From Prorocentrum cordatum (taxonomy: Eukaryota > Sar > Dinophyceae > Prorocentrales > Prorocentraceae), in assembly GCA_963575745.1 (NCBI GenBank), contig CAUYUJ010015826.1, forward strand, positions 292,001-356,000: a DNA stretch of 64,000 nucleotides. Direction: 5' to 3'. The notes beneath the pieces were generated by a model. That model was not told the DNA's origin and did no database searches. It saw only the letters and a program-made list of their open reading frames with translations. Of this stretch, positions 20,925 through 31,924 are shown piece after piece (positions within the stretch are counted from its first letter, which is position 1; the number at the start of each line of letters is the position of its first letter). The translations under genes were made by a program, and so were the position numbers.

Positions 20925-21425
20925 GCTCCCTCCTCCTCCTGCTCCTCCTCTTCCTCCTTCTCCTTCTCCGCTCCGCCTCCTCCTTCTCTTTCTCGTCCTC
21001 CTTCTCTTGCTCCTCCTCCTCCTCCTCCTCCTCCTCCTCCTCCTCCTCCTCCTCTTCCTTCCATTTGCTTATTCTCCTCTTTCTTTTCCTCCTCCTTGTC
21101 TTCTTGCTCGTCTTCCTGTTCCTCCTCCTCCTCCTCATCATCATCATCATCATCATCCTCCCTTTTCCCTCTTCACCATTCCCCCTCCTCCTGCTCGTCA
21201 TCCGCCTCCTATTTTTCCTTCTCTTCCTTCTCCTCTTCCTGCTCCTCCTCCTCCTCCTGCTTCTCTTCCTCAGCCTCCTTCACCTTCTTCTCCTTCTCAC
21301 TCATTCTTCTCCACGCCCTCCTCCATGAAACCGCACCCTCGCGCGCGCAGAACGCGAGATTGCCGCGCCCGCATGCCATTCATGTATGTCGCAAAGAAGC
21401 CTACGAGTTCCCGGCGGTAACCCAG
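20925..21425 (+). repeat. Third copy of polypyrimidine tract plus GGCGGTAA module
   Basis: Long CTC/CTT tract, then CATGAAACCGCACC at about 21326, then CCGGCGGTAA at 21411. Confidence 0.8.
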
Positions 21426-21429
21426 GTTG

Positions 21430-22650
21430 ACGGTTTACCGCCGGCTCCCAGTTGAACATTCGTTTCAAGAACCAGTATTTTTCTCACGTGTAGTGTGTTA
21501 TGCCGCGTCTGCCTGTGCAATTCTCAAGCCCGTAGCTGCAACATTATTACCAAAAGACGTGGAGGAACCCACTTCTTATAAAACCGAAAAAAATATACAT
21601 TCTTCCAGCATGCAAGACATCTCTCCCCCTATATTCTGAGCACTGATACCCGCGTTGAGAGCTCTACGAGGGCCCCGGCGGTAACCTGGTTGACGGTTTA
21701 CCGCCGGCTCCCAGTTGGCCCACCCGGCCCGGGCGGACAATGTGGTGACTGGCGTTGGATTTTCGGACATTGTGAAAAATTTGAGCGTTCGTTCCAATAA
21801 TCATTGTTCTTGTAACGTGAAGTGGGTTATGCCGCGTCTGCCTGTCGAATTCTCAAGTCCGTAGAGGCAATATTACTGCCAAGAGACGTGGAGGAACCGA
21901 CTTCGCATAAAACCGAAAAATATATTTTCCAGTTCTTAAGCTGATCTGCAAGAAAGCTTCCTCTTGTACTCAAGCGCGTGTTTAGAGCTCTAAGAGGCTT
22001 CCGGCGGTAATCTTGTTGACGGTTTACCGCCGGCTCCCAGTTGGCCCACCCGGCCCGGGCGGACAATGTGGTGATTGGCGTTGGATTTTCGGAGATTGTG
22101 ATAGATTTGAACTTTCGTTTTGAGAACCTGTGTTTTTTTCACGTGTAGTGGGGTATGCCGCGTTTGCCTGTCAAATCTTCAGGTCTGTAGCTGCAATATT
22201 ATTGTGAAAAGACGTGGAGGAACCGTCGGCCGTCGGGATGCATTTTTCGAGGTGCAAATTCTTCCGTGAATTTCATTCAAGCAGAAAGCAAGCAACACAG
22301 CTTTGAATTGCACCGATGAGTGTAGCATAGTGAGAAGCATGAGTCTGCATTGGCGGGGCTTGTGGTTGGAGATATACGAGAATATATTGCACGAGTATTG
22401 GTAGAGTTGTGTGCGTGATAGTTTTTTCTTTATTAAACCTTGATCAGGTTTAAACACCAGTATTTTTTCCATCTGTTGTGGGTTCTGATGCGTGTGCTAG
22501 TAAGTTTTCTAAGATCGTGGTACCTGCAGTATTATTGCCAAAAGACTATGTGGAACTGACTTCGTATCAACCCCAAATAATAAATTCTGCGAGTTCTCCA
22601 GCTGATATTGAAGGAAGCTCTGTCCTCGTAATCTGAGTACAAATTCTTTA
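21430..22650 (+). repeat. ~270-325-bp tandem repeat ending in the GGCGGTAA module
   Basis: Units share TGGTGAYTGGCGTTGGATTT, CACGTGTAGTG, TTATGCCGCGTCTGCCTGT, AAAAGACGTGGAGGAACC and an AAACCGAAAAATATA run. Units start near 21450, 21715, 22040 and, truncated, 22440. No coding potential recognised. Confidence 0.75.
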
Positions 22651-23700
22651 CGCTTCGCGTATCCCCACCAGCCCATCTCAAAACAGCAACTCTTGCGAAG
22701 CATGCCGACAGTCGTGTTTTTCAGGCGTGTTTCCGCCTGCCCCCGCATATCTTCCCTGTTCCTCTTTCCTCCCGCCTTCTTGTACATCCTCCTTGTGGTG
22801 GGAGCGGGAGAAGGACGAGGCGGAGGAGGAGGGAGAGAAAGCGCTCCTCGTGGTTTGAGTCGTTTGGGGTTCTCGTCCTGGTGTGAGTCGTTCGGGCCCT
22901 TCTTCCTGGTGTGAGTCGTTCGGGCTCTTCGTGGTGTGAGTCGTTCGGGCCTTCGTCCTGGTGTGAGTCGTTCGGGCTCCTCGTGGTGTGAGTCGTTCGG
23001 GGCCCGCGTCGTGGTGTGAGTCGTTCGGGCTCCTCGTTGTGTGAGTCGTTCGGGCGCCACGTCCTGGTGTGAGTCGTTCGGGCCCCTCCTTGTGGTGTGA
23101 GTCGTTCGGGCTCTTGTGGTGTGAGTCGTTCGGGCCTCTTGGAGGCCTTTTGGGGCGTCTTGGGGGCCTCTTGGCGGCCCCAGGGGCTTCTAGGAGCGTC
23201 TTGGGTGCCTTGGGGGAGCCTCTTCGGGCCTCTTGGGAGCCTCTTGGAGGCCGTTTGGGGCGTCTTGGGGGCCTCTTGGCGGCCCCAGGGGCTTCCAGGA
23301 GCGTCTTGGGTGCCTCGGGGGAGCCTCTTGGGGCCTCTTGGGGGCATCTTGGGGGCCTCTTGGAGGCCTCTTGGAGGCCTCTTGGGGCCTTGGGGCCTCT
23401 TGGGGCTCTTTGGGAGGGGTCTGGGAGGTATCTTGGGGCCATCTTTCGGCCGATCGATCACAGCTGGGGCGAGCATTTTTCTGCCTCCCCCCGTCGGGGC
23501 CAGAATCCTCGTGAGGGGTGTCGAATTTTAGCCCTCCCAGGAGTCGAAAAAGACCCCCCCAACCACCCGCGGGGCGCCCTCTCCAGGCCCAGGGGGAGGG
23601 GGTAGGGGGAGGGGTAAACCCCTCCCCGAAGGGGAAGAAGGGGGGTTGAGAACAGAGAGAGCTCTCTAAACCACTCACGCCCAAAGGGCCGGTGGGACTA
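22650..23700. repeat. GAGTCGTTCGGGC minisatellite plus CTCTTGGGGGCC array
   Basis: 22845-23130 has ~27-bp units with GGTGTGAGTCGTTCGGGC. 23135-23435 has CTTGGGGGCCTCTTGG units. 23490-23700 is a distinct tail ending with GAACAGAGAGAGCTC. The same three parts recur at 40380-41400, 43150-43280 and 43320-43530, with trinucleotide arrays inserted between them. The tail recurs in part at 46815-46935. Confidence 0.8.
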
Positions 23701-23779
23701 CATGGAATGGCAACGAAGGACAGTTATTTGTAGGCTATGACGAGAGTCCGCTGTACATCCCAGGCGCTCACGAACGCGG

Positions 23780-24400
23780 CAGCAGTTGCGCAGTTGGCAG
23801 CGCCCAGGGAGAGGAGATCTATTCTGGGTCCGTTTGGCACTGCACTCCAGTGGACCTCCCAGAGGCTGACGAGAGTGCCCAGTTGAGCAGTTGGCAGCGC
23901 CCGGGATTGGAAGTACCGTTTCCATCCGAGCAGGGCCGCTCTCTGTTGGACTGCCACCCCTCCTGCAAGGTCATGACATGATTGTGCAGTTGGCAACAGC
24001 ACGGGGGCGAGGTCCCGTTTCGATCTGGGTAGGACCGCACTCCGCTGGACTCCTCGCGGTTGCGCAGTTCGCGGCACCCAGGCAGGCGAGGTCCCGTTTC
24101 GATCCGGGCAGCGCCGCAGTTCCCTGGACCCCACAGTAGCCACAAAAGTGGCGACAGTTGCGCAATTGGCAACACCCGGGAGGCGAAGGCCCGCCTCGAT
24201 CAGGGCAGTACCGCACCCTGTTGCCCCCCCCCCCAAGGACCTCACGAAGGCGGCCCGCAGTCGGGAGCACCCAGGGAGACGAGGGCCGGGTTTGATCCGG
24301 GTAGGAACGCACTCCGCTGGACCTCCAAGGAGATCGCGGAAGTGGCGGCAGTTGTGCAGTCTGCAGTACTTGTCAGCACCAGGGGGGCGAGGAGACGCGA
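23780..24400 (+). repeat. ~90-bp tandem repeat with tRNA-like D-arm and T-loop motifs
   Basis: About seven units. The best keep TTGCGCAGTTGGCAGCGC, which can fold as a D-arm (GCGC-loop-GCGC), followed about 25-30 bases later by CCCGTTTCGATCCGGG, like a tRNA T-arm/B box. Units begin near 23783, 23876, 23970, 24058, 24150, 24255 and 24346. An intact anticodon arm is not visible, so these are tRNA-derived or tRNA-like repeats rather than tRNA genes. Confidence 0.6.
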
Positions 24401-24490
24401 CGACCAGGGGAGGAAGCGGAGGCAAGAGGATGAGGCAGGAGAAGGGATGAGAGGAGACGGGAGAATGCGGGAGGAGTGAGGGAGGAAAGA

Positions 24491-24525
24491 CAGGAGCAGC
24501 ACTATTCAGAATAGTGCTGCTCCTG
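24491..24525. repeat. Perfect palindrome 1 (17-bp arms, 1-nt centre)
   Basis: CAGGAGCAGCACTATTC, a single A, then its exact reverse complement. It is separated by one base from a second perfect palindrome. Confidence 0.95.
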
Positions 24526-24526
24526 A

Positions 24527-24559
24527 TTCTTGATTTGAACAGACTGTTCAAATCAAGAA
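24527..24559. repeat. Perfect palindrome 2 (16-bp arms, 1-nt centre)
   Basis: TTCTTGATTTGAACAG, a single A, then its exact reverse complement. It is unrelated in sequence to palindrome 1 but has the same geometry. Confidence 0.95.
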
Positions 24560-25619
24560 CCCAATACAGGAGGGCTTGGGGGAACTAGGTGAGCAATGAC
24601 AGGGAGAAGGAGTGGCAGAAAATAGCCAGAGTCGAAAAGAGACACCGAGATGGAGAGGGAGGTGAGAAAGACATGTGATTGGGCCAATGGAGCGGAGAGG
24701 AGGATCGAAGCATCGGGATCAGCAGCCGATACCGCCGATGGCGAATCGAGCCTGGTTGGGGAGGCAGCGGGACAGCGGGGGGGGGATGCGAAGGGGGTAG
24801 GGCGAGGGGGCGGGCACAGCGCAGCCCACGGTAGGGGAACGTCCTACTACCGTCAGTCCTCTTCCTCTTCATTGTGGTTTTTCTCCGCCTCCTCCTGCAT
24901 TCTATTGGATAAAGGAGGGCCAGTTCCGCCGCGGGGGAAGACGAGGCCGATCTCGTTTTCCGCTGCAGCTGCCGAAGGACAGCTGGTGTAAGCAACGATT
25001 CACGAGGTCGTCCACCTGTCCCCGTGTCTCCCCGCTCCCCTTTAAATGCCATTCGCCCATCCCGAGCTCTTTCGAAGGGAGGCCGTGGAAACAGCTTGGG
25101 CCGCGTGGCATCCGGATTGGGCCCGAGTGCGGGTCGTGTGCCTCAGCAGAGCGTATTGCGACGAATTTGATGATCAGGGTGCTTGGCTGGACACACTGAG
25201 CATGCAGATGTGTCTCATTGTCGGTTAGACTCTGCTCGCAGAGGTTGATCTCCTGTGAGCGATCTGCAAGTTTGAGGCACTTCCATTAATTCTGGCATGC
25301 AGCAGGTTAAGAGAGGCTCGGTAAGTACGTCATGATAAAGATGCGCTAGTACTAGGTGTACTCAAATGGACCCCGCGTGCGAGTAGAAATCGTACATTCC
25401 GCCACTTTCCCCTTCCACTCTTCCTTCTCGTCCTCACGTCCTCCCCCTGCCTCTGCGTCTTGCTTCCCTTCCTCGTTCCCCTCCCCCTCCCGCCGATCAT
25501 ATCCAACCCTTGCAGCCTCCCTTCCTCGCCGTCTTCCTCTTGGCCTCCACTTCCTTCCCCTCCACCCGAGGATGCCAGGCACGCTCTCTCTCTCTCTCTG
25601 CCTCCCCTCTTCGCTGCAG
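24560..25619. other. Unassigned sequence upstream of the first visible V-ATPase exon
   Basis: GC-rich in its middle part, with short open frames on both strands. I looked for earlier V-ATPase B residues (for example the segment containing MGVNMETARFF) and did not find them in the translations. It ends in a pyrimidine-rich CTCTCTCTCTCTGCCTCCCC stretch and CTGCAG, a plausible splice acceptor. Confidence 0.4.
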
Positions 25620-25699
25620 GAGAACGGCTCCATGGAGAACGTCGTGCTGTTCATGAACCTGGCGAACGACCCCACCATCGAGCGCATCGTGACGCCTCG
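25620..25699 (+). CDS. VMA2: V-ATPase subunit B, exon a (ENGSMENVV...ERIVTP)
   Basis: Begins after CTGCAG with GAG AAC GGC TCC ATG GAG. It encodes the highly conserved segment ending [14 protein letters not shown]. The last two bases (CG) join the first G of the next exon to restore the Arg of TPRLALTT. The donor is GT at 25700-25701. Codons are GC-rich (GTC, CTG, AAC, GAC preferred), matching the other exons. It is the most upstream exon I can support. Confidence 0.88.
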
Positions 25700-25744
25700 G
25701 TCGGAGGGGGGGGGGCGACAGGGCGCCCGAGGCCCCAGGCCTGC

Positions 25745-26025
25745 TCATGTCCCTGCGCTCCTCCTCCTCCTGCCTCCACCTGCTCCTCCCCCTCCTCCTC
25801 CTCCTCCCTCAACCTCCTCCTCCTCCTCCTCCTCCTCCCGCCTCCACCTGCTCCTCCTCCTCTCCTCCTCCCTCCTCCTCCTCCTCCTCCTCCTCCTCCT
25901 CCTCCTCCTCCTCCTCCTCCTCCTCCCCCTCCCTCCTCCTCCTCCTCCTCCTCCTCCTCCTCCTCCTCCTCCCTCCTCCTCCTCCTCCTCCTCCTCCTCC
26001 TCCTCCTCCTCCTCCCTTTCTCCTC
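25745..26025 (+). repeat. (CTC)n microsatellite in intron 1
   Basis: About 280 bp of CTC/CCT triplets with few interruptions. Open frames encoding poly-Leu, poly-Ser or poly-Pro are artefacts. Confidence 0.93.
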
Positions 26026-27915
26026 CCCCGCCCGCGCGCGAGCGCGGCGGCGCGCCTGCCCACGGGACGCCTGCGGCGAGCGGTGCGGCGGCGAGCGGGG
26101 GGGGCAGGCGAGAAGGCGAAGGCCTTCTCGGAAGGCGGCGGGACCTGTCAGAGGCCCTCGCGGGGGAAAACAGGGGGCCCCGTTCCTTCTTCCAGGGCTC
26201 CTGAGGTCCACGCCCCGACGGTAGTGCTCGTACGTTTTGGGGGGGGTGGGTTGTGCTGGTGCTTGCCGGCGCCCTGCCGGGTGCTCGCCGTCGCCGGAGG
26301 TGCTCGCAGGCGCCTTGCGGGTGCTCTGCGGGCGCCCCCTGCGGGTGCTGCTCGGAGGCTCTGCGCAGTCGCCCCGCGGAAGGCCGCGCGGGCGAGGGCG
26401 GGCCGGACGCAGAGCAGGAGCGCCGCGGCGGAGCGGAGGCACGGCGAGCGGGAGGAGCACGAGGAGAGGCCTCCGAAGGGACGCAGGCGGAGAGCGGGAG
26501 CAGAGAATTGGTTTGACCGTTGTGAGGGCAGGCCTGCAGTGCATGGCCAGCGTGCTCTCAAGCAAGTGCAGCAAGGCAAAGTTCCAGCAGCAGAGTCCAA
26601 AGAGACACAGGGAGTCCTGGCCAGTTGCTGATTTTAACAAGAGCCAGAGGCAGGAAACAAAAAGCCTGCGGGAGCACGGAGAAGCAGTGCAGCGGCCAAC
26701 GATGACACGCTGGCAACGGACCAGAATTGCAAGGCCGCCGAGAAGAAGGAGCCTGAGATGGCAGTCGGCGGTTATGGCTTCTGAGCGGCTAGGCTATGCC
26801 AGTGCCAGCGCCGCTCGGGGACAAAATTAAGGGTTTCCGTGTCTTCGGGGAGGCCTCAGGAAGTTTCTCAGAAGGCCGGGGGACTTCCGAGCCTTCTGAG
26901 ACAGCCCTCTCTTCTCGCTTCCCCCCGGGCTCGTCGCCGACTCCGACTCGCCTAGTCCTCAGGGGGGCTGTGCAGTTATCGCGTGTGGCGGGGCCGTGTC
27001 GCTTCAGAGGCTTCGGTGCCGTAGGCGGGGTGGCTGCGTTCTATTTTGGGCACACCCTCCGGGTGAGCTTGTGGTCTAACGGAAAGTTCCAGAACATTGT
27101 TTCTGCCCCTCCTGCCTGTCGGGGACACTGCACCACCGCTGCGTCCTCTCTCTCCCCTCGTGTGCTCGGCGCAGCGGCCCCACCGCTCGATCTTCTAGAA
27201 GACCGCGCCCGGCGCGCATGCGAGCTTTCGCCTGCCTCCCCTGACTCCGGTTCCGCCCTGGGGCGGAAATTTCCGCGCCACGTTGTTTCGGCTCCGTTGA
27301 TGGCCGAGTTCCGTCCTGCTTTGCCGTCGTTGTTTTCGTCATGCCTTTTCGGGAATATCCGCCCTGCCGTTTTAGGACGCGAATTTCCGTTTGCTTGTTC
27401 CCAGAAAGTGCGTGGGCAAGCGCAGTATAGGGTGTGGCAGTTCCCCGACCCCCTTTGGGACCTCCTCGTTGGGCATGGTTTCGTACGGCTAGTTGTCGGG
27501 TTTCGTTCGTGTTTGTGTTGTGTTTGTTAATTGCTTTTGTTCGCGTTTTCCTGCCCCCCTCAGGCGAAGCCCCCGAAAAAGCTTCGCTCGTTTTTTGTTC
27601 TGCGCTTTTCTGGGGGTCCTCTGGCCACCTCCCAGGACCCTCCCCGGAAAACAAATCGTGCGCCTGGAAAGCCACATGGTTGGCCTCGACTTGCGTGGGG
27701 CCAGCGAATTCATTCTGAGATGAATAACTAGGTCGCGTAGGGCCAGCGGGTTTAGAAATAAGGATGTCCCGAGCGAAGCGCTGGTTTTTGACATTCCGAT
27801 CGATAAAGCACATGTTGAAGTACACATGTTCGTTCGTTGCGGATGTCTCGAGCGAAACGTCTGCCGTTCAGAATTTGCTGAAGATATCTTGATTGAAACG
27901 CTTGTTTTGTGTGCG

Positions 27916-30171
27916 ATATATGTATATATATATATATATATACATATATATACATATATATACATATATATAGCCCCCCCCAGCACCCATTGATTTTCAT
28001 CGCGGTTCGCGCTGATCGCACTCGCATTTTCTTGCCAGATTCGGTTCTCGCTCTGAGACGGCGGCATCGAATAATGAACGTCATCTGGAGAGCCAACCAC
28101 TTGATCCTGCATCTCCTTCCCCTCTTTCACCTCGTCCATCCTCCTCCTCCTCCTCCTCCTCCTCCTCCTCAACCTCAGAAGATGCAAGCGTCCGCTTCCC
28201 CCGCCTTTGGGAGAACAGGTATAAGATATCAGCGGCAGCGCTATCAAGAACGATAAGCGATCCATATGATTTCTCAGGCATTCCAGGGATGCACAGGGAT
28301 GCTAAGTGACGATCGCTGTGCAGGCTCAGGGATCCCAGGGATTCCAGGGATGCGAAGTCACGATCCCTGAGCAGGCTCAGGGACCCCAGGGCTTCCAGGG
28401 ATGCGAAGTCACGATCCCTGTGCAGGCTCAGGGATCCCAGGGATCCCAGGGATTCCTGACCCTCCAGCAAAACCGACCTGGGGATCCACCAGCGATCCCG
28501 CGCTCAGAATCCCTGGGATCCCTGAGCCTGCTCAGGGATCGCGACGTCGGTGGTCAGCAAACCATATGATTTCTCAGGGATCCCAGGGATTCCAAGGATG
28601 GCAAGTCACGATCCCTGAGCAGGCTCAGGGATCCCCAGGGATTCCAGGGATGCGAAGTCACGATCCCTGTGCAGGCTCAGGGATCCCAGGGATCCCAGGG
28701 ATTCCTAACCCTCCAGCAAAACCGACCTGGGGATCCACCAGCGATCCCGCGCTCAGAATCCCTGGGATCCCTGAGCCTGCTCAGGGATCGCGACGTCGGT
28801 GGTCAGCAAACCATATGATGTCTCAGGGATCCCAGGGATTCCAGGGATGCCAAGTCACGATCCCTGAGCAGGCTCAGGGATCCCAGGGATTCCAGGGATG
28901 CGACGTCACCATCCCTGTGCAGGCTCAGGGATCCCAGGGATCCCAGGGATTCCTGACCCTCCAGCAAAATCGGCCTGGCGACTTCGCAAAGATTTGGGGG
29001 GTTGGGAATCCCTGGGATCCCTGGGATCCCTGAGCCTGCACAGGGATCGTGACTTCGCATCCCTGGAATCCCTGGGATCCCTGAGCCTGCTCAGGGATCG
29101 TGACTTCGCATCCCTGGAATCCTGGGATCCCTGAGAAATCATATGGTTTGCTGACAACCGACGTCGCGATCCCTGTGCGGGCTCAGGGATCCCAGGGATT
29201 CTGAGCGCGGGATCGCTGGTGGATCCCCAGGTCGGTTTTGCTGGAGGGTTAGGAATCCCTGGGATCCCTGGGATCCCTGAGCCTGCACAGGGATCGTGAC
29301 TTCGCATCCCTGGAATCCCTGGGATCCCTGAGCCTGCTCAGGGATCGTGACTTGGCATCCCTGGAATCCCTGGGATCCCTGAGACATCATATGGTTTGCT
29401 GACCACCGACGTCGCGATCCCTGAGCAGGCTCAGGGATCCCAGGGATTCTGAGCGCGGGATCGCTGGTGGATCCCCAGGTCGGTTTTGCTGGAGGATTAG
29501 GAATCCCTGGGATCCCTGGGATCCCTGAGCCTGCACAGGGATCGTGACTTCGCATCCCTGGAATCCCTGGGGTCCCTGAGCCTGCTCAGGGATCGTGACT
29601 TGCCATCCTTGGAATCCCTGGGATCCCTGAGACATCATATGGTTTGCTGACCACCGACGTCGCGATCCCTGAGCAGGCTCAGGGATCCCAGGGATTCTGA
29701 GCGCGGGATCGCTGGTGGATCCCAGGTCGGTTTTGCTGGAGGGTTAGGAATCCCTGGGATCCCTGGGATCCCTGAGCCTGCACAGGGATCGTGACTTCGC
29801 ATCCCTGGAACCCCTAGGGTCCCTGAGCCTGCTCAGGGATCGTGACTTCGCATCCCTGGAATCCCTGGGATCCCTGAGCCTGCACAGCGATCGTCACTTA
29901 GCATCCATGTGCATCCCTGGAATGCCTGAGAAATCATATGGTTCGCTTATCGTTCTTGTTAGCGCTGCCGCTGATATCTTATACCTGTTCTCCCAAAAGG
30001 CGGGGGAAGCGGACGCTTGCATCTTCTGAGGTTGCGTTAGAAAAAGCATTCCGCTTGCAACACGTGACTCGGGAAGAGGAACGGAAAGGAGCAGGGATGA
30101 TGAGAAGAGGATGCGTCTCCAGCTTCGCGGAAGAGGGAGAAGGCGTAGAGTGGGTGCTGGGGGGGGCTGTC

Positions 30172-30206
<35 letters not shown>
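27916..30206. repeat. Large fold-back (inverted repeat) structure inside intron 1
   Basis: Outer landmarks mirror each other: (TA)n plus GCCCCCCCCAGCACCCA at 27916-27989, and its reverse complement plus (TA)n at 30151-30206. A near-continuous arm at 28172-28955 is matched in reverse at 29006-30032. The arms consist of ~250-bp units marked by CATATGATTTCTCAGGGA and many GGGATCCCAGGGATTCC words. The left arm has three CATATG marks (28263, 28561, 28811) and the right has four (29138, 29387, 29636, 29936), so one arm has gained or lost a unit of about 243 bp. A ~50-bp unpaired centre lies near 28955-29005. Confidence 0.9.
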
Positions 30207-30210
<4 letters not shown>

Positions 30211-30599
30211 TGCTTCTCCCCTGGGGACCAGAATTCAGAGGATCTCTCAGGTAAAACGCTTGTTTTCACGTGCCCAGGTGTTGATGATGAGACGCTCCGT
30301 TTCACGCGTCGAGGCTGCCCAGGGAGATGTCTAGCATGAGGATGTGTTGAGAACTTTTCGAGCGAAGCGCTTGCTTTCACTTGCCCAGGTCGCCCAGGCG
30401 CTCGGCACGTCCCCGCGCACGGCGTTCCCTGGCGCGCCGCCCTGGCGCGCGCCCTGGCGGGTCCCGTGGCAGGTCCCTGACATGTCCATGGCACGTCCCC
30501 TGAAATGTCCCCTGGCGTGTCCATTGGCGCATTCCCTGGTGCGCCCCTGGCACATCCCTTGGCGCGCCCCTGCGGCCTGCGCCCCCTGTCGTCTCGCCC

Positions 30600-30835
30600 C
30601 GTGTCGGAACCGAGCCGGGTTGTGAGTTCGAGCTGGTTAGGTGTCCCGTACGTTTCGACTACAATTGCCCTGGGCGGGCCATGCGTTCAGGCAGTTCGAG
30701 CTAAACATCCAGAGCAGTTCGGTCAACGATACGGACGCCAAAACGATTGGATCCACAGCGCAGTACAGTTTAGCACGGTATGGAACAGCACAGTTCAGCA
30801 CAGCATGGCATTGCGCAGCGCAGCGCAGCACAGCC
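30600..30835 (+). repeat. ~240-bp dispersed repeat, copy 1
   Basis: Shares GAGTTCGAGCTGGTT, TCCACARCGCAGTA and GCACAGTTCAGCACAGCATG-like words in the same order with 37770-38035 and 38285-38545. Confidence 0.75.
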
Positions 30836-31809
30836 CCCTCAGCACGGAGTCATCACAATGGATATCATCAGCTCTGTCCCTGCCCAGTGCCCAGGTTAGG
30901 ACAGTACTATATTCATATCCAGGGTCGTGGTTCGAATGTTATGTTTGCAGTGTGCTGCCGTCTTTGGTGAGAGGATTAGGTTGTTCCATAGCGATGCGGG
31001 CTCGATGAGCCGACTGTCGTTGCTACGGGAATGAAGGCGCCCAGGTTCTTCACAGAGATGCTGGCTCAATGAGTTGGCAATCGTGGCTCCGAGCACAACG
31101 GCACGGACTGTGCCATCGCTGACGAGAGTAGGTTGCTGCACAACAATGGGGGAGTAATCAAATATTAGCGGTGGCACTGGCCTGGCGGTTGCGCAGTTGT
31201 CGCCACTCATCTTCATCCTCCTCTTCGTCATCCTCCTACCCCCTCCTTCCCATCATTTTGATTATGCCCTCGCTCTTCCACTTTCCCCTCATCCTCCTCC
31301 TCCATCTCCCCCCTCCCTCCTCATCATTGCAAGTATGCCCTCACCCTTCCCTCTACTCCTCATCCGCCTCTTGTTCCTCCTCCTCCTCCTCCTCCCCATC
31401 CTCTTTCTTTCCTCCCCCCAGTCCCCTTTGAGCCTGTGGTTTCACTACCTCCATCCCGCTCTCGCGTGCCTATCTGTGTCTTCTGAGTCCCACAGCGCGT
31501 GAGCCACTCATGTAATATTCACGATCACTGCCAGTCCTTGTCGTGCCATCATCGTTTGGCCATTTGCTATTTTTAGATGTCGTGGAAGGGTGAGGCACGC
31601 TGCGCGGTGAGTGTGCCAAGCGGGCGGATCGGGCCAGCAGCACCAGCCGCCGCCTCTGGGCGAAGTCCCAGCGCGAGGATGCAGAGGAAGAGGAGCATAA
31701 GGAGTGTGAGAGTGGAAATGATGGCGGTCGGGAGGAGGGCACTGCACAGCGGGGCTCAGCGATCCCCCAGGGCGCTGGGAGGATGCCACGGGCGCCCGGG
31801 GCTGCGAAG
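30836..31809. other. Intron 1 distal part, no gene
   Basis: Mixed unique sequence, then CT-rich tracts at 31206-31425. Short frames only. Confidence 0.5.
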
Positions 31810-31845
31810 GCTGGCCCTGACCACGGCCGAGTACTTCGCGTACAC
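31810..31845 (+). CDS. VMA2: V-ATPase subunit B, exon b (LALTTAEYFAYT)
   Basis: A 36-bp exon following GCGAAG. It encodes LALTTAEYFAY and two bases of Thr, the segment that follows TPR in V-ATPase B. The best donor is GC at 31846-31847, because splicing there gives AYTREQHV, the same length as AYQCEKHV of other eukaryotes. A GT three codons earlier would delete two residues. Four-base GCGC identity at both splice junctions makes the exact boundary ambiguous by a few bases. Confidence 0.82.
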
Positions 31846-31924
31846 GCGCCTCCGCCCGCCAGCTTGCCCGCTTCCTCTCGCTCCTGGGGGGCTCTGGGGG
31901 GCGCGAAAGCGAGCAGCATATTTG

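Larger units (their letters stand above)
25700..31809 (+). other. V-ATPase B intron 1 (6.1 kb)
   Basis: GT at 25700 and AG at 31808-31809 join exons a and b in frame. Contents: a CTC microsatellite (25745-26025), a GC-rich unassigned segment (26030-27760), GACATCC-type motifs (27765-27880), a 2.3-kb fold-back (27916-30206), a CCCTGGCGCGTCC-like short minisatellite (30420-30580), a ~240-bp dispersed repeat (30600-30835) and CT-rich tracts (31206-31425). No other protein-coding gene is recognised inside. Confidence 0.75.
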
